From an uncultured Dorea sp. (lineage in GTDB: Bacteria; Bacillota; Clostridia; Lachnospirales; Lachnospiraceae): 51,349 nt of DNA. Under the pieces are notes generated by a model. It made no database searches, was not told the DNA's origin, and saw only the letters and a list, made by a program, of their open reading frames with translations. Shown piece after piece: positions 33,012-40,900 of this stretch. The translations under genes and the position numbers were made by a program. The stretch covers positions 1 through 51,349 of the forward strand of contig CANDQP010000006.1 in NCBI GenBank assembly GCA_947388185.1, given 5' to 3'. Position 1 is the stretch's first letter, and every line of letters starts with the position of its first letter.

Positions 33012-35456
33012 ATGGAAGAAGCAAATAATTCAGTAGAGTTGCTGTATCTGCAAACGGAATTGCTGGCTGTTACTATAAAAGGTGCTCCTTCCCATCCGGT
33101 TTTCTCCGGAGCGGAGTTTATCGAGAAGGAAGCTTCTTTTTCAGTAGTCTGTGATGATTCGTATGAAATCCATATGAGTGGAGAACTTGAACAGCTGGCA
33201 AAGCAGGAGCTTGGATATGCAAGCATTGGTCAGTACAGACTGCGGCCGATTTTCTTTGAACAGCAGCGGTATGAAATTGTTATAGAACCTGCAGAAGGTC
33301 ATCATGTGGATTTCTGGCATGAAAACTACAATATACGCAGGAATGTTACACCTGTAGGAAGGAAATCTGCAATACTATCCGGCATTATTAATTTCGGAAA
33401 TGAAATCGGTATGTCTGACCTTATCATCCGCGTTGACGGAAGGAATTACCTGAAGCTGACGATTGAAGTATATCCGTCAAAAATCGGATATAAGGATGAT
33501 TACAAGGCAATCGTGGCTGATGTGACCGCTGAGGTGTATAATCTTGTCTTTGATTTTTTGAAGAAGACATATGATTCGTTTGATATTTCCACGAAGAAAC
33601 AATCATCGCCCGTAGAGTTTTTCGCAATTATCCGAAAGATTTACCAGAGGTTCCTGACAGCGGCGGATATGGTGATTGCAAAGCCTCATCATGTGCTTGA
33701 AACAGAGCATATGGTCCTTCCCGGACATAAAATCAAACGTACAGATAATTGTACGATACGCTGGATTGAGAAACATCCGGAGCAGATCATGAGGTCTGAT
33801 AATAGCATTTTGGTTTCGCGCGCATTGGCGGTAAAGAAGTATGTGACTTATGATACCAAGGAAAATCGTTTGACAAAATATATGCTTCAAAACACAGCAA
33901 AACGTTTGGAGCAATTTAAAAAGCAATACATAAAATTAATGTGTGATACGGATCTGGCGATTGTGGATCAGATTGATGTTATGATCAAAGGAATTCGGCG
34001 AAGATATAATACTGGTTTTTTGAACGAAGTTAAGGCGGCTCCGTCAAATTCGGGAATGTCACTTGTGTTTGGCATGGCACCCGGATACCGGGATTTGTAC
34101 AGATGCTATCTCCTTCTGCAGCATGGTTTGTCTGTAACGGGCAGCGTGTTTAATATTTCCATAAAGGACTTGGCAGTTCTTTATGAGTACTGGTGTTTTA
34201 TTAAACTGAACAGTCTGATGAAAGAACGGTACGAGTTGATTTCTCAGGATATTATCAAAGTTTCAGGAAACGGATTATATGTATCCTTGATCAAGGGACA
34301 GCGCAGTCGTGTACGTTACAGAAATCCGGAAAATGGTGAGATTATAACGCTTTCCTATAATCCGAAGGAGATTTCCAGAGCAACTGTTCCGCAGAAACCG
34401 GATAATGTTCTAAATCTGCAAAAAAATGGGTCAAAGGTCAACTACGAATATGTTTTTGATGCGAAATATAAGATCAATCCGGCGCTGGAAGGGAGCTTGT
34501 ATCAGCTGATGTACAAGACCCCAGGACCACAGGAGGAAGATATCAATACTATGCATCGGTACAGAGATGCAATTGTGTATCAAAACGATGCTGCTCCGTA
34601 TGAGCGGACAATGTTTGGAACGTACGTTTTGTTTCCGTATAAGAATCAGGAGGAATATAAAAAGCATCGTTTTTACAAGAGTATTGAGCAGGTAAATGTT
34701 GGTGGTCTTCCGTTCCTTCCTTCCGCAACTGATCTGGTGGCACAAATGCTTGATGAATTAATCTCTGATTCCCCTGAATCAGCTTTTGAAAGGGCTACGC
34801 TGCCTGCCGGCACAGAGGCAAAACTCAAAAAAGTTGATTGGAACAGAAGAGATGTTCTTATTGGTTTTGTGCAAGATGAGAACCAGATGCAACGATGCAT
34901 TCAGGATAAATACTATTATACATATAAGCAGAATGTATCCGCAGAAAATCTGCCGATCTATTTTGTGGCTTTGTATCAGCGCAACACTGGCATTGAATAC
35001 TATGGAAGGGTTGTAACAACTCAGGAAGTGAAGCGCAGGGAACTTCCGGGAAAGGCCAGGTGGCAGGATAAATCTTGCTATAAATTTACTGTAAAAGAAT
35101 GGATTAAGTTGTCTGATCCCATCCGCCCGGAAATGTATGGACCCAATCCAATTGCCTATACGAATTATTTTTTACTGACGCACAGCGAAACCTATCCAGA
35201 ACTGCATCTTCACAGTTCAGCAGAATATCGTTTCTTCACTGAACTTAAACGGCGGGTAAAAGAGATGGTGATCCAGGATGTTGGCAGAAGTTCCGGATTC
35301 GAATTCGATGACACGAAGGTGCTATTTGGCGATGACAGGATTCAGGTTATTCGGGATAAACAGCGAGTTGCAGAATGCACAGTGGCTGAGTTTTCAAATC
35401 ATCCGAATGCTGTATTCAGAAGAATTCAGCGCTATGTGGAATTGATGAAAAAGTAG
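33012..35456 (+). CDS. McrC-like nuclease with DUF2357 N-terminal region
   Basis: This 814-residue protein is the likely partner of the McrB-like ATPase. The N-terminal half (PAEGHHVDFWHENYNIRRNV, then long helices) resembles DUF2357. The middle carries a PD-(D/E)XK nuclease core of the DUF524 type: Pro463-Asp464 in QKPDNVLNL and Asp483-Ala-Lys485 in YVFDAKYKI, followed by MHRYRDAIVY. The C-terminal 200 or so residues (after WNRRDVLIGFVQDENQ) are a separate beta-rich domain that I do not recognise. The protein is much longer than E. coli McrC. Together the pair should cut foreign, probably modified, DNA. The ATG follows GGAGGAG (33000-33006). Both genes are intact, unlike most of the island. 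Confidence 0.87.
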   Translation: MEEANNSVELLYLQTELLAVTIKGAPSHPVFSGAEFIEKEASFSVVCDDSYEIHMSGELEQLAKQELGYASIGQYRLRPIFFEQQRYEIVIEPAEGHHVDFWHENYNIRRNVTPVGRKSAILSGIINFGNEIGMSDLIIRVDGRNYLKLTIEVYPSKIGYKDDYKAIVADVTAEVYNLVFDFLKKTYDSFDISTKKQSSPVEFFAIIRKIYQRFLTAADMVIAKPHHVLETEHMVLPGHKIKRTDNCTIRWIEKHPEQIMRSDNSILVSRALAVKKYVTYDTKENRLTKYMLQNTAKRLEQFKKQYIKLMCDTDLAIVDQIDVMIKGIRRRYNTGFLNEVKAAPSNSGMSLVFGMAPGYRDLYRCYLLLQHGLSVTGSVFNISIKDLAVLYEYWCFIKLNSLMKERYELISQDIIKVSGNGLYVSLIKGQRSRVRYRNPENGEIITLSYNPKEISRATVPQKPDNVLNLQKNGSKVNYEYVFDAKYKINPALEGSLYQLMYKTPGPQEEDINTMHRYRDAIVYQNDAAPYERTMFGTYVLFPYKNQEEYKKHRFYKSIEQVNVGGLPFLPSATDLVAQMLDELISDSPESAFERATLPAGTEAKLKKVDWNRRDVLIGFVQDENQMQRCIQDKYYYTYKQNVSAENLPIYFVALYQRNTGIEYYGRVVTTQEVKRRELPGKARWQDKSCYKFTVKEWIKLSDPIRPEMYGPNPIAYTNYFLLTHSETYPELHLHSSAEYRFFTELKRRVKEMVIQDVGRSSGFEFDDTKVLFGDDRIQVIRDKQRVAECTVAEFSNHPNAVFRRIQRYVELMKK

Positions 35457-35898
35457 TAAGAATGTCTGGGTAAGGCACAACGAATAGTCCCGTAAGATTT
35501 CAGATCCGGTGCAGGCGGCAGTTGTGTCGGATGAGGATGCCTTTTTCTTGATAATGACCTCTGAACAATAATTTTCACGAAAAGGAAATATATGAAAGTA
35601 TTGATTTGAGTTGATTTTTCGCTGAAAGGGTTGAGGATTCGTCTGTTGAGAAAAGCAATGATATGGATACAATAGAGCATCGGGAAACCGGTGTTTTTGT
35701 GTGCCCACAATATGATGGTAAGGGAGTATAACCATGGCTGGAAGAAAAATTTAGACTGTTAAAAATTCTCCATATCAGTTATAATAAGAAAGCGCACGAC
35801 TGCGTACAATGTTATCAGCCCTATATTTGACGGCATAATATTGTAAGGCGTAATATGTAACTGGTATGAAACAAATAACAAAATAAACGGGGAATAAT
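35457..35898. other. right edge of the accessory island
   Basis: I see no gene. Two possible promoters face right: a perfect TATAAT at 35780-35785 without a good -35, and TTGACG (35827-35832) with TAATAT (35851-35856) at 18 bp. Either could serve murB. The sequence changes back to core-like composition at the murB start. No terminator with a long stem is visible after the McrC-like gene. Confidence 0.45.
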
Positions 35899-36810
35899 AT
35901 GGGACGAAGCATATATAATGAATTATCAGGGATCATTACAGACGAGCAGATCAAGTTGGAAGAACCTATGAAGAACCACACGACATTCCGGATCGGCGGT
36001 CCGGCGAAGGTATTCGTAACGCCGCGAACGTCTGAGGAGGTGCGGGCGATTGTCACTGTGTGCCGGGAAGGGAAGATTCCCTATTACATTGTAGGGAATG
36101 GGAGCAATCTTCTGGTATCGGATCAGGGGTATGAAGGAGTGATCATACAGATTTACCGGGAGATGAATGAGATTCGGATTGAGGGAGATACGGTTACGGC
36201 TCAGGCGGGAGCGCTGTTGTCAGCCATTGCAAACCGTGCATTGGAAGAAGGACTTGCAGGGTTCGAATTTGCTTCCGGTATTCCGGGGACGCTGGGCGGC
36301 GCATGTATTATGAATGCGGGCGCATACGGCGGTGAGATGAAGGATGTAGTCAGAGAGGTTACATTGCTGACGCCGGAAGGAGAGGTGCGCTCGGTTCCTG
36401 CGAGGCAGATGGAATTCGGTTACCGAACCAGCATGGCGGCCAGAACAGGAGCCATTGTGCTGGGAGCCGGGATACAGCTGCAGAGAGGCGATAAGGATGA
36501 GATCAGGGCGCGGATGGAGGAACTGAGAGAGAAGAGGGTCAGTAAACAGCCTTTGGAGTACCCTAGCGCCGGAAGTACGTTTAAGAGGCCGGAGGGGTAT
36601 TTTGCGGGCAAGCTGATCCAGGATGCCGGACTTAGAGGATTCGCGGTCGGCGGGGCGCAGGTGTCCGAGAAGCACTGCGGTTTTGTGGTCAATAAGGGCA
36701 AAGCGACAGGGGCCGATGTGGCGGAGCTGATTCGCCGGGTATCAGATAAGGTGGAGGAACAGTTTGGAGTAAGGCTGGAACCTGAAGTGAAGAGACTGGG
36801 AGAATTCTGA
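35899..36810 (+). CDS. murB: UDP-N-acetylenolpyruvoylglucosamine reductase MurB
   Basis: This 303-residue FAD enzyme makes UDP-MurNAc for peptidoglycan. The FAD-binding part has MKNHTTFRIGGPAKVFV and VGNGSNLLVSDQGY, then GIPGTLGGACIMNAGAYGG. The active-site stretch FGYRTS and the catalytic Ser in YPSAGSTFKRPEG follow, and a Glu near the C-terminus (LEPEVKRLGEF) completes the site. Length and features match type IIb MurB as in Firmicutes. It leads a cluster with rapZ, whiA and a Crh-like gene. A duplicated 22-nt segment lies over its stop codon. Confidence 0.96.
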   Translation: MGRSIYNELSGIITDEQIKLEEPMKNHTTFRIGGPAKVFVTPRTSEEVRAIVTVCREGKIPYYIVGNGSNLLVSDQGYEGVIIQIYREMNEIRIEGDTVTAQAGALLSAIANRALEEGLAGFEFASGIPGTLGGACIMNAGAYGGEMKDVVREVTLLTPEGEVRSVPARQMEFGYRTSMAARTGAIVLGAGIQLQRGDKDEIRARMEELREKRVSKQPLEYPSAGSTFKRPEGYFAGKLIQDAGLRGFAVGGAQVSEKHCGFVVNKGKATGADVAELIRRVSDKVEEQFGVRLEPEVKRLGEF

Positions 36811-36850
36811 GATAAAACGAGTAATTGAGAGACAGGGAGAATTCTGAGAT
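36792..36850 (+). repeat. near-perfect direct repeat at the murB-rapZ junction
   Basis: A 22-nt unit beginning GAGACTGGGAGAATTCTGAG at 36792-36813 recurs at 36829-36850 with one change (T to A). The offset is 37 bp. The first copy holds the murB stop and the second holds the rapZ ribosome binding site and the first bases of its ATG, which suggests a small tandem duplication. Confidence 0.8.
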
Positions 36851-37730
36851 GAGATGTGTGATTGTAACCGGAATGTCGGGTGCGGGAAAGAGTACGGCGC
36901 TTAAGATGCTGGAGGATGTGGGGTATTTTTGTGTGGACAATCTGCCGGTTCAGCTGATCCCCAAGATGGCGGATCTGCTGCGTGTGCCGGGAAGTGAGCT
37001 GAATAAGGCGGCCCTTGGAGTGGATATCCGAAGCGGCCAGAGCTTGGAGGAGCTGGCGGAGGTGTTAAATGAGCTGGACACCGCCGGGATGAAGTATGAG
37101 ATCCTGTTTCTGGAATCATCAGATCATGTGCTGATCAAGCGGTATAAGGAGACGAGGCGTTTTCATCCGCTGGCGGGCAATGACGGCCGTGTGGACGAGG
37201 GGATCAGAGAAGAGCGGGAAAGGATTTTGTTTCTTAAGAAAAAGGCGGATTACCTGATCGACACGAGCCACATGCTTACCAGGGAATTGAAGAGGGAATT
37301 GAACAAGATATTTGTACGGAACAAGGAGTATAAGAATCTGTACATATCTGTGCTTTCTTTTGGTTTCAAATACGGAATCCCGCCGGATGCCGATCTGGTG
37401 TTCGACGTAAGATTTCTTCCGAACCCGTATTATATAGAAGAACTGCGGCCGCACAGCGGCAATGACAAGCAGGTCAGGGATTTCGTCATGGACAATGAGA
37501 AAGCGGAGATATTCTTAGAGAAGATGACGGACCTGGTTGAGTTCTTGATCCCTAATTACGTTCAGGAGGGGAAGACTCAGCTTGTGATCGGGATCGGGTG
37601 TACCGGCGGGAAGCACCGCTCCGTCACATTGGCCAATGAATTATTTGAAGCCCTGAGTAAGAATGAGAATTACGGAATCCGCATTGAGCACAGAGATATC
37701 GGAAAAGATACGATCACAAAAGCGAGATAG
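36849..37730 (+). CDS. rapZ: RNase adapter / nucleotide-binding protein RapZ (YvcJ family)
   Basis: This 293-residue protein has an N-terminal P-loop (GMSGAGKST, residues 8-16), CVDNLP, and the Walker B-like region, and a C-terminal domain with GIGCTGGKHRSV, which in E. coli RapZ contributes to GlcN6P sensing and RNA binding. In Firmicutes (YvcJ) its role is less clear. I chose ATG 36849 because MRCVIVTGMSGAGKST is the usual start and AGGGAGA precedes it; TTG 36825 would add eight residues from the duplicated segment. whiA begins 9 bp after the stop. The yvcK gene that separates these two in Bacillus is absent. Confidence 0.94.
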   Translation: MRCVIVTGMSGAGKSTALKMLEDVGYFCVDNLPVQLIPKMADLLRVPGSELNKAALGVDIRSGQSLEELAEVLNELDTAGMKYEILFLESSDHVLIKRYKETRRFHPLAGNDGRVDEGIREERERILFLKKKADYLIDTSHMLTRELKRELNKIFVRNKEYKNLYISVLSFGFKYGIPPDADLVFDVRFLPNPYYIEELRPHSGNDKQVRDFVMDNEKAEIFLEKMTDLVEFLIPNYVQEGKTQLVIGIGCTGGKHRSVTLANELFEALSKNENYGIRIEHRDIGKDTITKAR

Positions 37731-37739
37731 GAGTATAAG

Positions 37740-38618
37740 ATGTCATTTTCGGGCATGATAAAGGAAGAACTGACAGAGCATTTTGCGAAGGCAAGGCATT
37801 GTAATCTGGCGGAATTATCAGCAATAATCCATATGTCTGGAGAGTTTGCCGAGGATAAAAAGGGTGTGTGTCTGGTTCGTTTTCATACGGAAAATTTTGC
37901 AGTTGCAAGAAAATGCTTTACATTATTGCAAAAAACATTTAATATAGGAACAGGTATCGCAATTCGTAGGAACATGGCAAAAGGCAGCGCAAGCTATGAT
38001 ATTTACGCCAAAGGGGAAGAACTGCTGGCAGTCAGAAACGCAATGGTGCAGGCAGTCTGCTGTAAGCGGGCATATATCCGGGGCGCATTTATCACGGCCG
38101 GTTCCATGAGTGATCCAAGCAAATCTTATCATTTTGAGATCGTCTGTAATACATGGGAAGAGGCAGATCATCTTAAGGCTATGATCAATAGTTTTGATAT
38201 GGAAGCGAAGATCGTGGGGAGAAAAAAGACCTACGTTGTATATCTGAAAGAAGGCTCGCAGATCGTTGACATTCTGAATGTGATGGAAGCACATGTTGCT
38301 CTGCTGGAGCTTGAGAATGTCCGCATTATGAAGGAGATGCGCAATTCTGTGAACCGTAAGGTGAACTGTGAGACGGCGAATATTAACAAGACGGTATCTG
38401 CTGCTGTCAGACAGATGGAAGACATCAAGTATATACGCGATACTATTGGTTTTGACAAGTTGCCGGAAGGACTGAAGGACGTCGCCCTTACACGTCTTGC
38501 ATATCCGGAAGCAACTTTGAAGGAACTGGGGGGTCTCCTGGAGAACCCGGTCGGAAAATCCGGAGTGAACCACCGGCTCAGGAAGTTAAGTGATATAGCG
38601 TTAAAGTTAAGGGAATAG
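37740..38618 (+). CDS. whiA: DNA-binding protein WhiA
   Basis: This 292-residue protein joins a LAGLIDADG-like N-terminal domain (AELSAIIHMSGEF, then RGAFITAGSMSDPSKSYHFE) to a C-terminal helix-turn-helix region (YPEATLKELGGLLENPVGKS, then GVNHRLRKLSDIA). WhiA controls sporulation in actinomycetes and affects cell division and chromosome segregation in Bacillus. It lies between rapZ and a Crh-like gene, the same neighbourhood as in B. subtilis. A TAGGAG (37729-37734) at the rapZ stop serves as ribosome binding site. Confidence 0.95.
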   Translation: MSFSGMIKEELTEHFAKARHCNLAELSAIIHMSGEFAEDKKGVCLVRFHTENFAVARKCFTLLQKTFNIGTGIAIRRNMAKGSASYDIYAKGEELLAVRNAMVQAVCCKRAYIRGAFITAGSMSDPSKSYHFEIVCNTWEEADHLKAMINSFDMEAKIVGRKKTYVVYLKEGSQIVDILNVMEAHVALLELENVRIMKEMRNSVNRKVNCETANINKTVSAAVRQMEDIKYIRDTIGFDKLPEGLKDVALTRLAYPEATLKELGGLLENPVGKSGVNHRLRKLSDIALKLRE

Positions 38619-38637
38619 CAAGGAGGAGCAATTTTTT

Positions 38638-38895
38638 ATGACTAAGAAACCTGTTACGATTCAAAACAATATGGACATGGAAGCACGTCCGATTGCGCAC
38701 CTGGTTCAGGAAGCTAGCCAGTATGCAAGCCAGGTGTTTATTGAGATTGATAACAAAAAGATCAATGCGAAGAGTATCATGGGGATGATGAGTCTGAAGT
38801 TACAGAAGGGTGAGCGTATCACAGTAGTAGCGGAAGGACAAGATGAGAGTGAGGCAGTGGCAGGGATAGAGGATTTCCTTGTTGCAAGTAACTAG
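38638..38895 (+). CDS. HPr-family protein of Crh type (Glu in place of His15)
   Basis: This 85-residue protein has the HPr fold, but the active site normally read as G-L-H-A-R-P is D-M-E-A-R-P: residue 15 is Glu. It therefore cannot take phosphate from enzyme I and should not work in sugar transport. Ser46 and its context NAKSIMGMMSL, the HPr kinase site, are kept. This combination is that of Bacillus Crh, where residue 15 is Gln and the Ser-phosphorylated form assists CcpA in catabolite repression. Crh also follows whiA (yvcL) in Bacillus. I infer a regulatory HPr paralogue. AAGGAGGAG (38620-38628) precedes the start. Confidence 0.88.
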   Translation: MTKKPVTIQNNMDMEARPIAHLVQEASQYASQVFIEIDNKKINAKSIMGMMSLKLQKGERITVVAEGQDESEAVAGIEDFLVASN

Positions 38896-38976
38896 TTGTA
38901 TATGACCGGAATTGCCTGTTTGCTTAATAGGTATCATTGGGAGGTATCCGGATAAGTAATACATATTAAGGTATGA

Positions 38977-39004
38977 AGAGGGCATGTAATATGTCCTCTT
39001 TCGC
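38977..39004 (+). terminator. probable terminator of the murB-crh cluster
   Basis: AGAGGGCAT (38977-38985) pairs with ATGTCCTCT (38991-38999), with one G-U pair, and a short T run follows. Confidence 0.65.
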
Positions 39005-39015
39005 ATTGCCGGTAC

Positions 39016-39042
39016 ATTCTGCCGGCTGATATCCGGCAGAAT
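39016..39042 (+). repeat. perfect 10-bp inverted repeat before the lipid kinase
   Basis: ATTCTGCCGG (39016-39025) and CCGGCAGAAT (39033-39042) are exact complements with a 7-nt centre. It ends about 8 nt before the ribosome binding site of the next gene and could be an operator or an mRNA structure. Confidence 0.7.
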
Positions 39043-39066
39043 TTGACTATAGAAGGAGATGATCAT

Positions 39067-39978
39067 ATGAAGAGAATGTTGTTTATCTATAATCCGCGTG
39101 CGGGAAAGGAGCTCTTGAAGCCGAAGCTGTCGGACATTATCGACATTTTCGTGAAGGCAGGGTATGAGGTGGTGGCATATCCGACCCAGGCGTACAGAGA
39201 TGCGTATAAGAAGATCATGGAATACGATGCCAGTGAGTTTGATCTGATCGTCTGCAGCGGAGGAGACGGGACCATAGATGAGGTGGTGACCGGAATGATG
39301 CACCGGGAGACGAGGACCCCGGTAGGATATATCCCGACGGGTACGACCAATGATTTTGCCAACAGCCTGCATATTCCCAAGGGGCTTCTGAAGGCAGCGG
39401 ATAACGCGGTGAACGGGGATGTTTTCCCCTGCGATGTGGGGAAATTCAATGACGATATCTTCGTATATGTGGCGGCATTCGGCATATTCACGGATGTATC
39501 TTACGAGACGAAGCAGGAAGTGAAGAATATACTCGGGCATCTGGCATATGTGCTTGAGGGCACGAAGCGGCTGTTCAATGTGCCTTCTTACCGGATCCGG
39601 GTGTGCCATGACGGGGAGGAGATCGAGGACGAATTTATCTTCGGGATGGTGACGAATTCACGTTCGGTAGGGGGATTCAGAAGCATGATCGGGAAACAGG
39701 TGATATTTGATGACGGATTATTTGAAGTGACGCTGATCCGGAAGCCTGCCAATCCGATCGCGCTGCAGGAGATTATCGCGGCGCTTCTGATCGAACAGAT
39801 AGATACGAAGCATATGTATACATTTAAAACAGGACACATTACATTCGAATCGCTGGAAGAGATTCCGTGGACGCTGGACGGAGAATTCGGCGGGGAGCAT
39901 GATGAGGTGGTCATTGACAATCTGAATAAGCAGTTGGAGATCATGGTGCCGGGAGAGCATGTGGATAAACTTCGCTAA
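39067..39978 (+). CDS. diacylglycerol kinase-family lipid kinase (YegS/DagK-like)
   Basis: This 303-residue enzyme should phosphorylate diacylglycerol or a related lipid at the membrane. It has MLFIYNPRAGK at the start, the nucleotide-binding SGGDGTIDEVV, PTGTTNDFA, and the C-terminal beta-sandwich domain with DDGLFEVTLI and WTLDGEFGG, all features of the DAGK catalytic family. ATG 39067 follows AGAAGGAGAT (39051-39060); the in-frame ATG at 39043 lies before that site. It lies just upstream of the L10 leader promoter. Confidence 0.9.
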   Translation: MKRMLFIYNPRAGKELLKPKLSDIIDIFVKAGYEVVAYPTQAYRDAYKKIMEYDASEFDLIVCSGGDGTIDEVVTGMMHRETRTPVGYIPTGTTNDFANSLHIPKGLLKAADNAVNGDVFPCDVGKFNDDIFVYVAAFGIFTDVSYETKQEVKNILGHLAYVLEGTKRLFNVPSYRIRVCHDGEEIEDEFIFGMVTNSRSVGGFRSMIGKQVIFDDGLFEVTLIRKPANPIALQEIIAALLIEQIDTKHMYTFKTGHITFESLEEIPWTLDGEFGGEHDEVVIDNLNKQLEIMVPGEHVDKLR

Positions 39979-39985
39979 AAAACTG

Positions 39986-40014
39986 TTGACAGAACCCATC
40001 ATAAGTGCTATCAT
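39986..40014 (+). promoter_or_regulatory. promoter of rplJ-rplL
   Basis: A perfect TTGACA (39986-39991) and TATCAT (40009-40014) are separated by 17 bp. Transcription should start at about 40021, at the head of the L10 leader. Confidence 0.85.
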
Positions 40015-40020
40015 ACCATA

Positions 40021-40112
40021 TGACTGCCGAAGACAGCAGGTGCAAGGAGAGCCGCAAGGTACTCCGAGCGTAAGCAGATCAACGCCTGCCGAGGAAAGTT
40101 AGATTCAATGTA
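40021..40112 (+). ncRNA. ribosomal protein L10 leader
   Basis: The leader contains the expected conserved blocks: GCCGAAGACAGCAGGTGC near the 5' side, AGGAGAGCCGCAAGG in the middle and AACGCCTGCCGAGG on the 3' side, which fold into a kink-turn and multi-branch structure. L10(L12)4 binds this RNA and represses its own synthesis. A terminator follows at 40124, fitting attenuation control in Firmicutes. Confidence 0.9.
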
Positions 40113-40123
40113 TATGAATTTAC

Positions 40124-40158
40124 AACACCTCTATGTCTTTATGTAGGGGTGTTTTTTA
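40124..40158 (+). terminator. attenuator terminator in the L10 leader
   Basis: AACACCT (40124-40130) pairs with the right arm ending AGGGGTGTT (40145-40153), and TTTTT follows. It lies between the leader and rplJ. Confidence 0.85.
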
Positions 40159-40216
40159 TAGCACTTTTCTTTGAACGCAGTCAACGTATTCAATAACAGA
40201 AGGAGGTGCACCATTC

Positions 40217-40780
40217 GTGGCAAAAGTTGAATTAAAGCAACCGATCGTACAGGCGATTGCAGATGACGTCAAGGATGCGGCAAGTGTTGTATTGGTTGAC
40301 TACCGCGGACTTACTGTTGCGCAGGATACAGAACTCCGTAAGCAGTTAAGAGAAGCAGGGATCATCTACAAGGTTTGTAAGAACACAATGATGAAGAGAG
40401 CTTTTGAAGGGACTGAGCTTGCAGCTTTGGACGAGCATCTGGAAGGTCCGAGCGCGATCGCGATCTCTAAGGATGACGCAACGGCTCCGGCAAGGATCCT
40501 GTGCAAGTTCGCTAAGGATGCGAAGGCTCTTGAACTGAAGGCAGGAGTGGTTGAGGGAACTCTGTATGATAACACTGCATTGTCAGAGTTAGCTAAGATC
40601 CCGTCAAGAGAAGAGTTACTGTCCAAGCTGCTTGGAAGCTTGCAGTCACCGATCACCAATCTTGCACGTGTTCTCAATCAGATCGCAGAGCAGGGCGGGG
40701 CAGAAGCCTGTGCAGCAGCGGCTCCGGCCGAAGAAGCAGCAGAAGCTCCGGCGGAAGCAGCAGAGACCCCGGCAGAATAG
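40217..40780 (+). CDS. rplJ: ribosomal protein L10
   Basis: This 187-residue protein forms the base of the ribosomal stalk. It has the family's VVLVDYRGLTVAQDTELRKQ, NTMMKRAF and GPSAIAISKDD stretches. The last 25 or so residues are an Ala-Glu-Pro-rich tail (AAAPAEEAAEAPAEAAETPA), making it longer than many L10 proteins, which end at about 165-175 residues. The start is GTG 40217 behind AGAAGGAGGTG (40199-40209). Its genes for L11 and L1 are not upstream as in many bacteria; a lipid kinase is there instead. Confidence 0.96.
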   Translation: MAKVELKQPIVQAIADDVKDAASVVLVDYRGLTVAQDTELRKQLREAGIIYKVCKNTMMKRAFEGTELAALDEHLEGPSAIAISKDDATAPARILCKFAKDAKALELKAGVVEGTLYDNTALSELAKIPSREELLSKLLGSLQSPITNLARVLNQIAEQGGAEACAAAAPAEEAAEAPAEAAETPAE

Positions 40781-40900
40781 GGAAAAGCTATACCGTAAGG
40801 TATGTGCGGAACGATACCCATCCGGGCATACATTTCAGATGCCGCATAGATGGGCGGACAGATTAGCTGTCACATAATATTAAATATGGAGGATAATACA

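Noticed and set aside
33424-34900. Several minus-strand frames opposite the McrC-like gene
   Set aside because: They are short, overlap each other, show no motifs and lie opposite a well-supported gene.
18313-35898. Search for attachment-site repeats flanking the island
   Set aside because: I found no matching direct repeats between the lysS side and the murB side and no integrase, so no element ends can be claimed.
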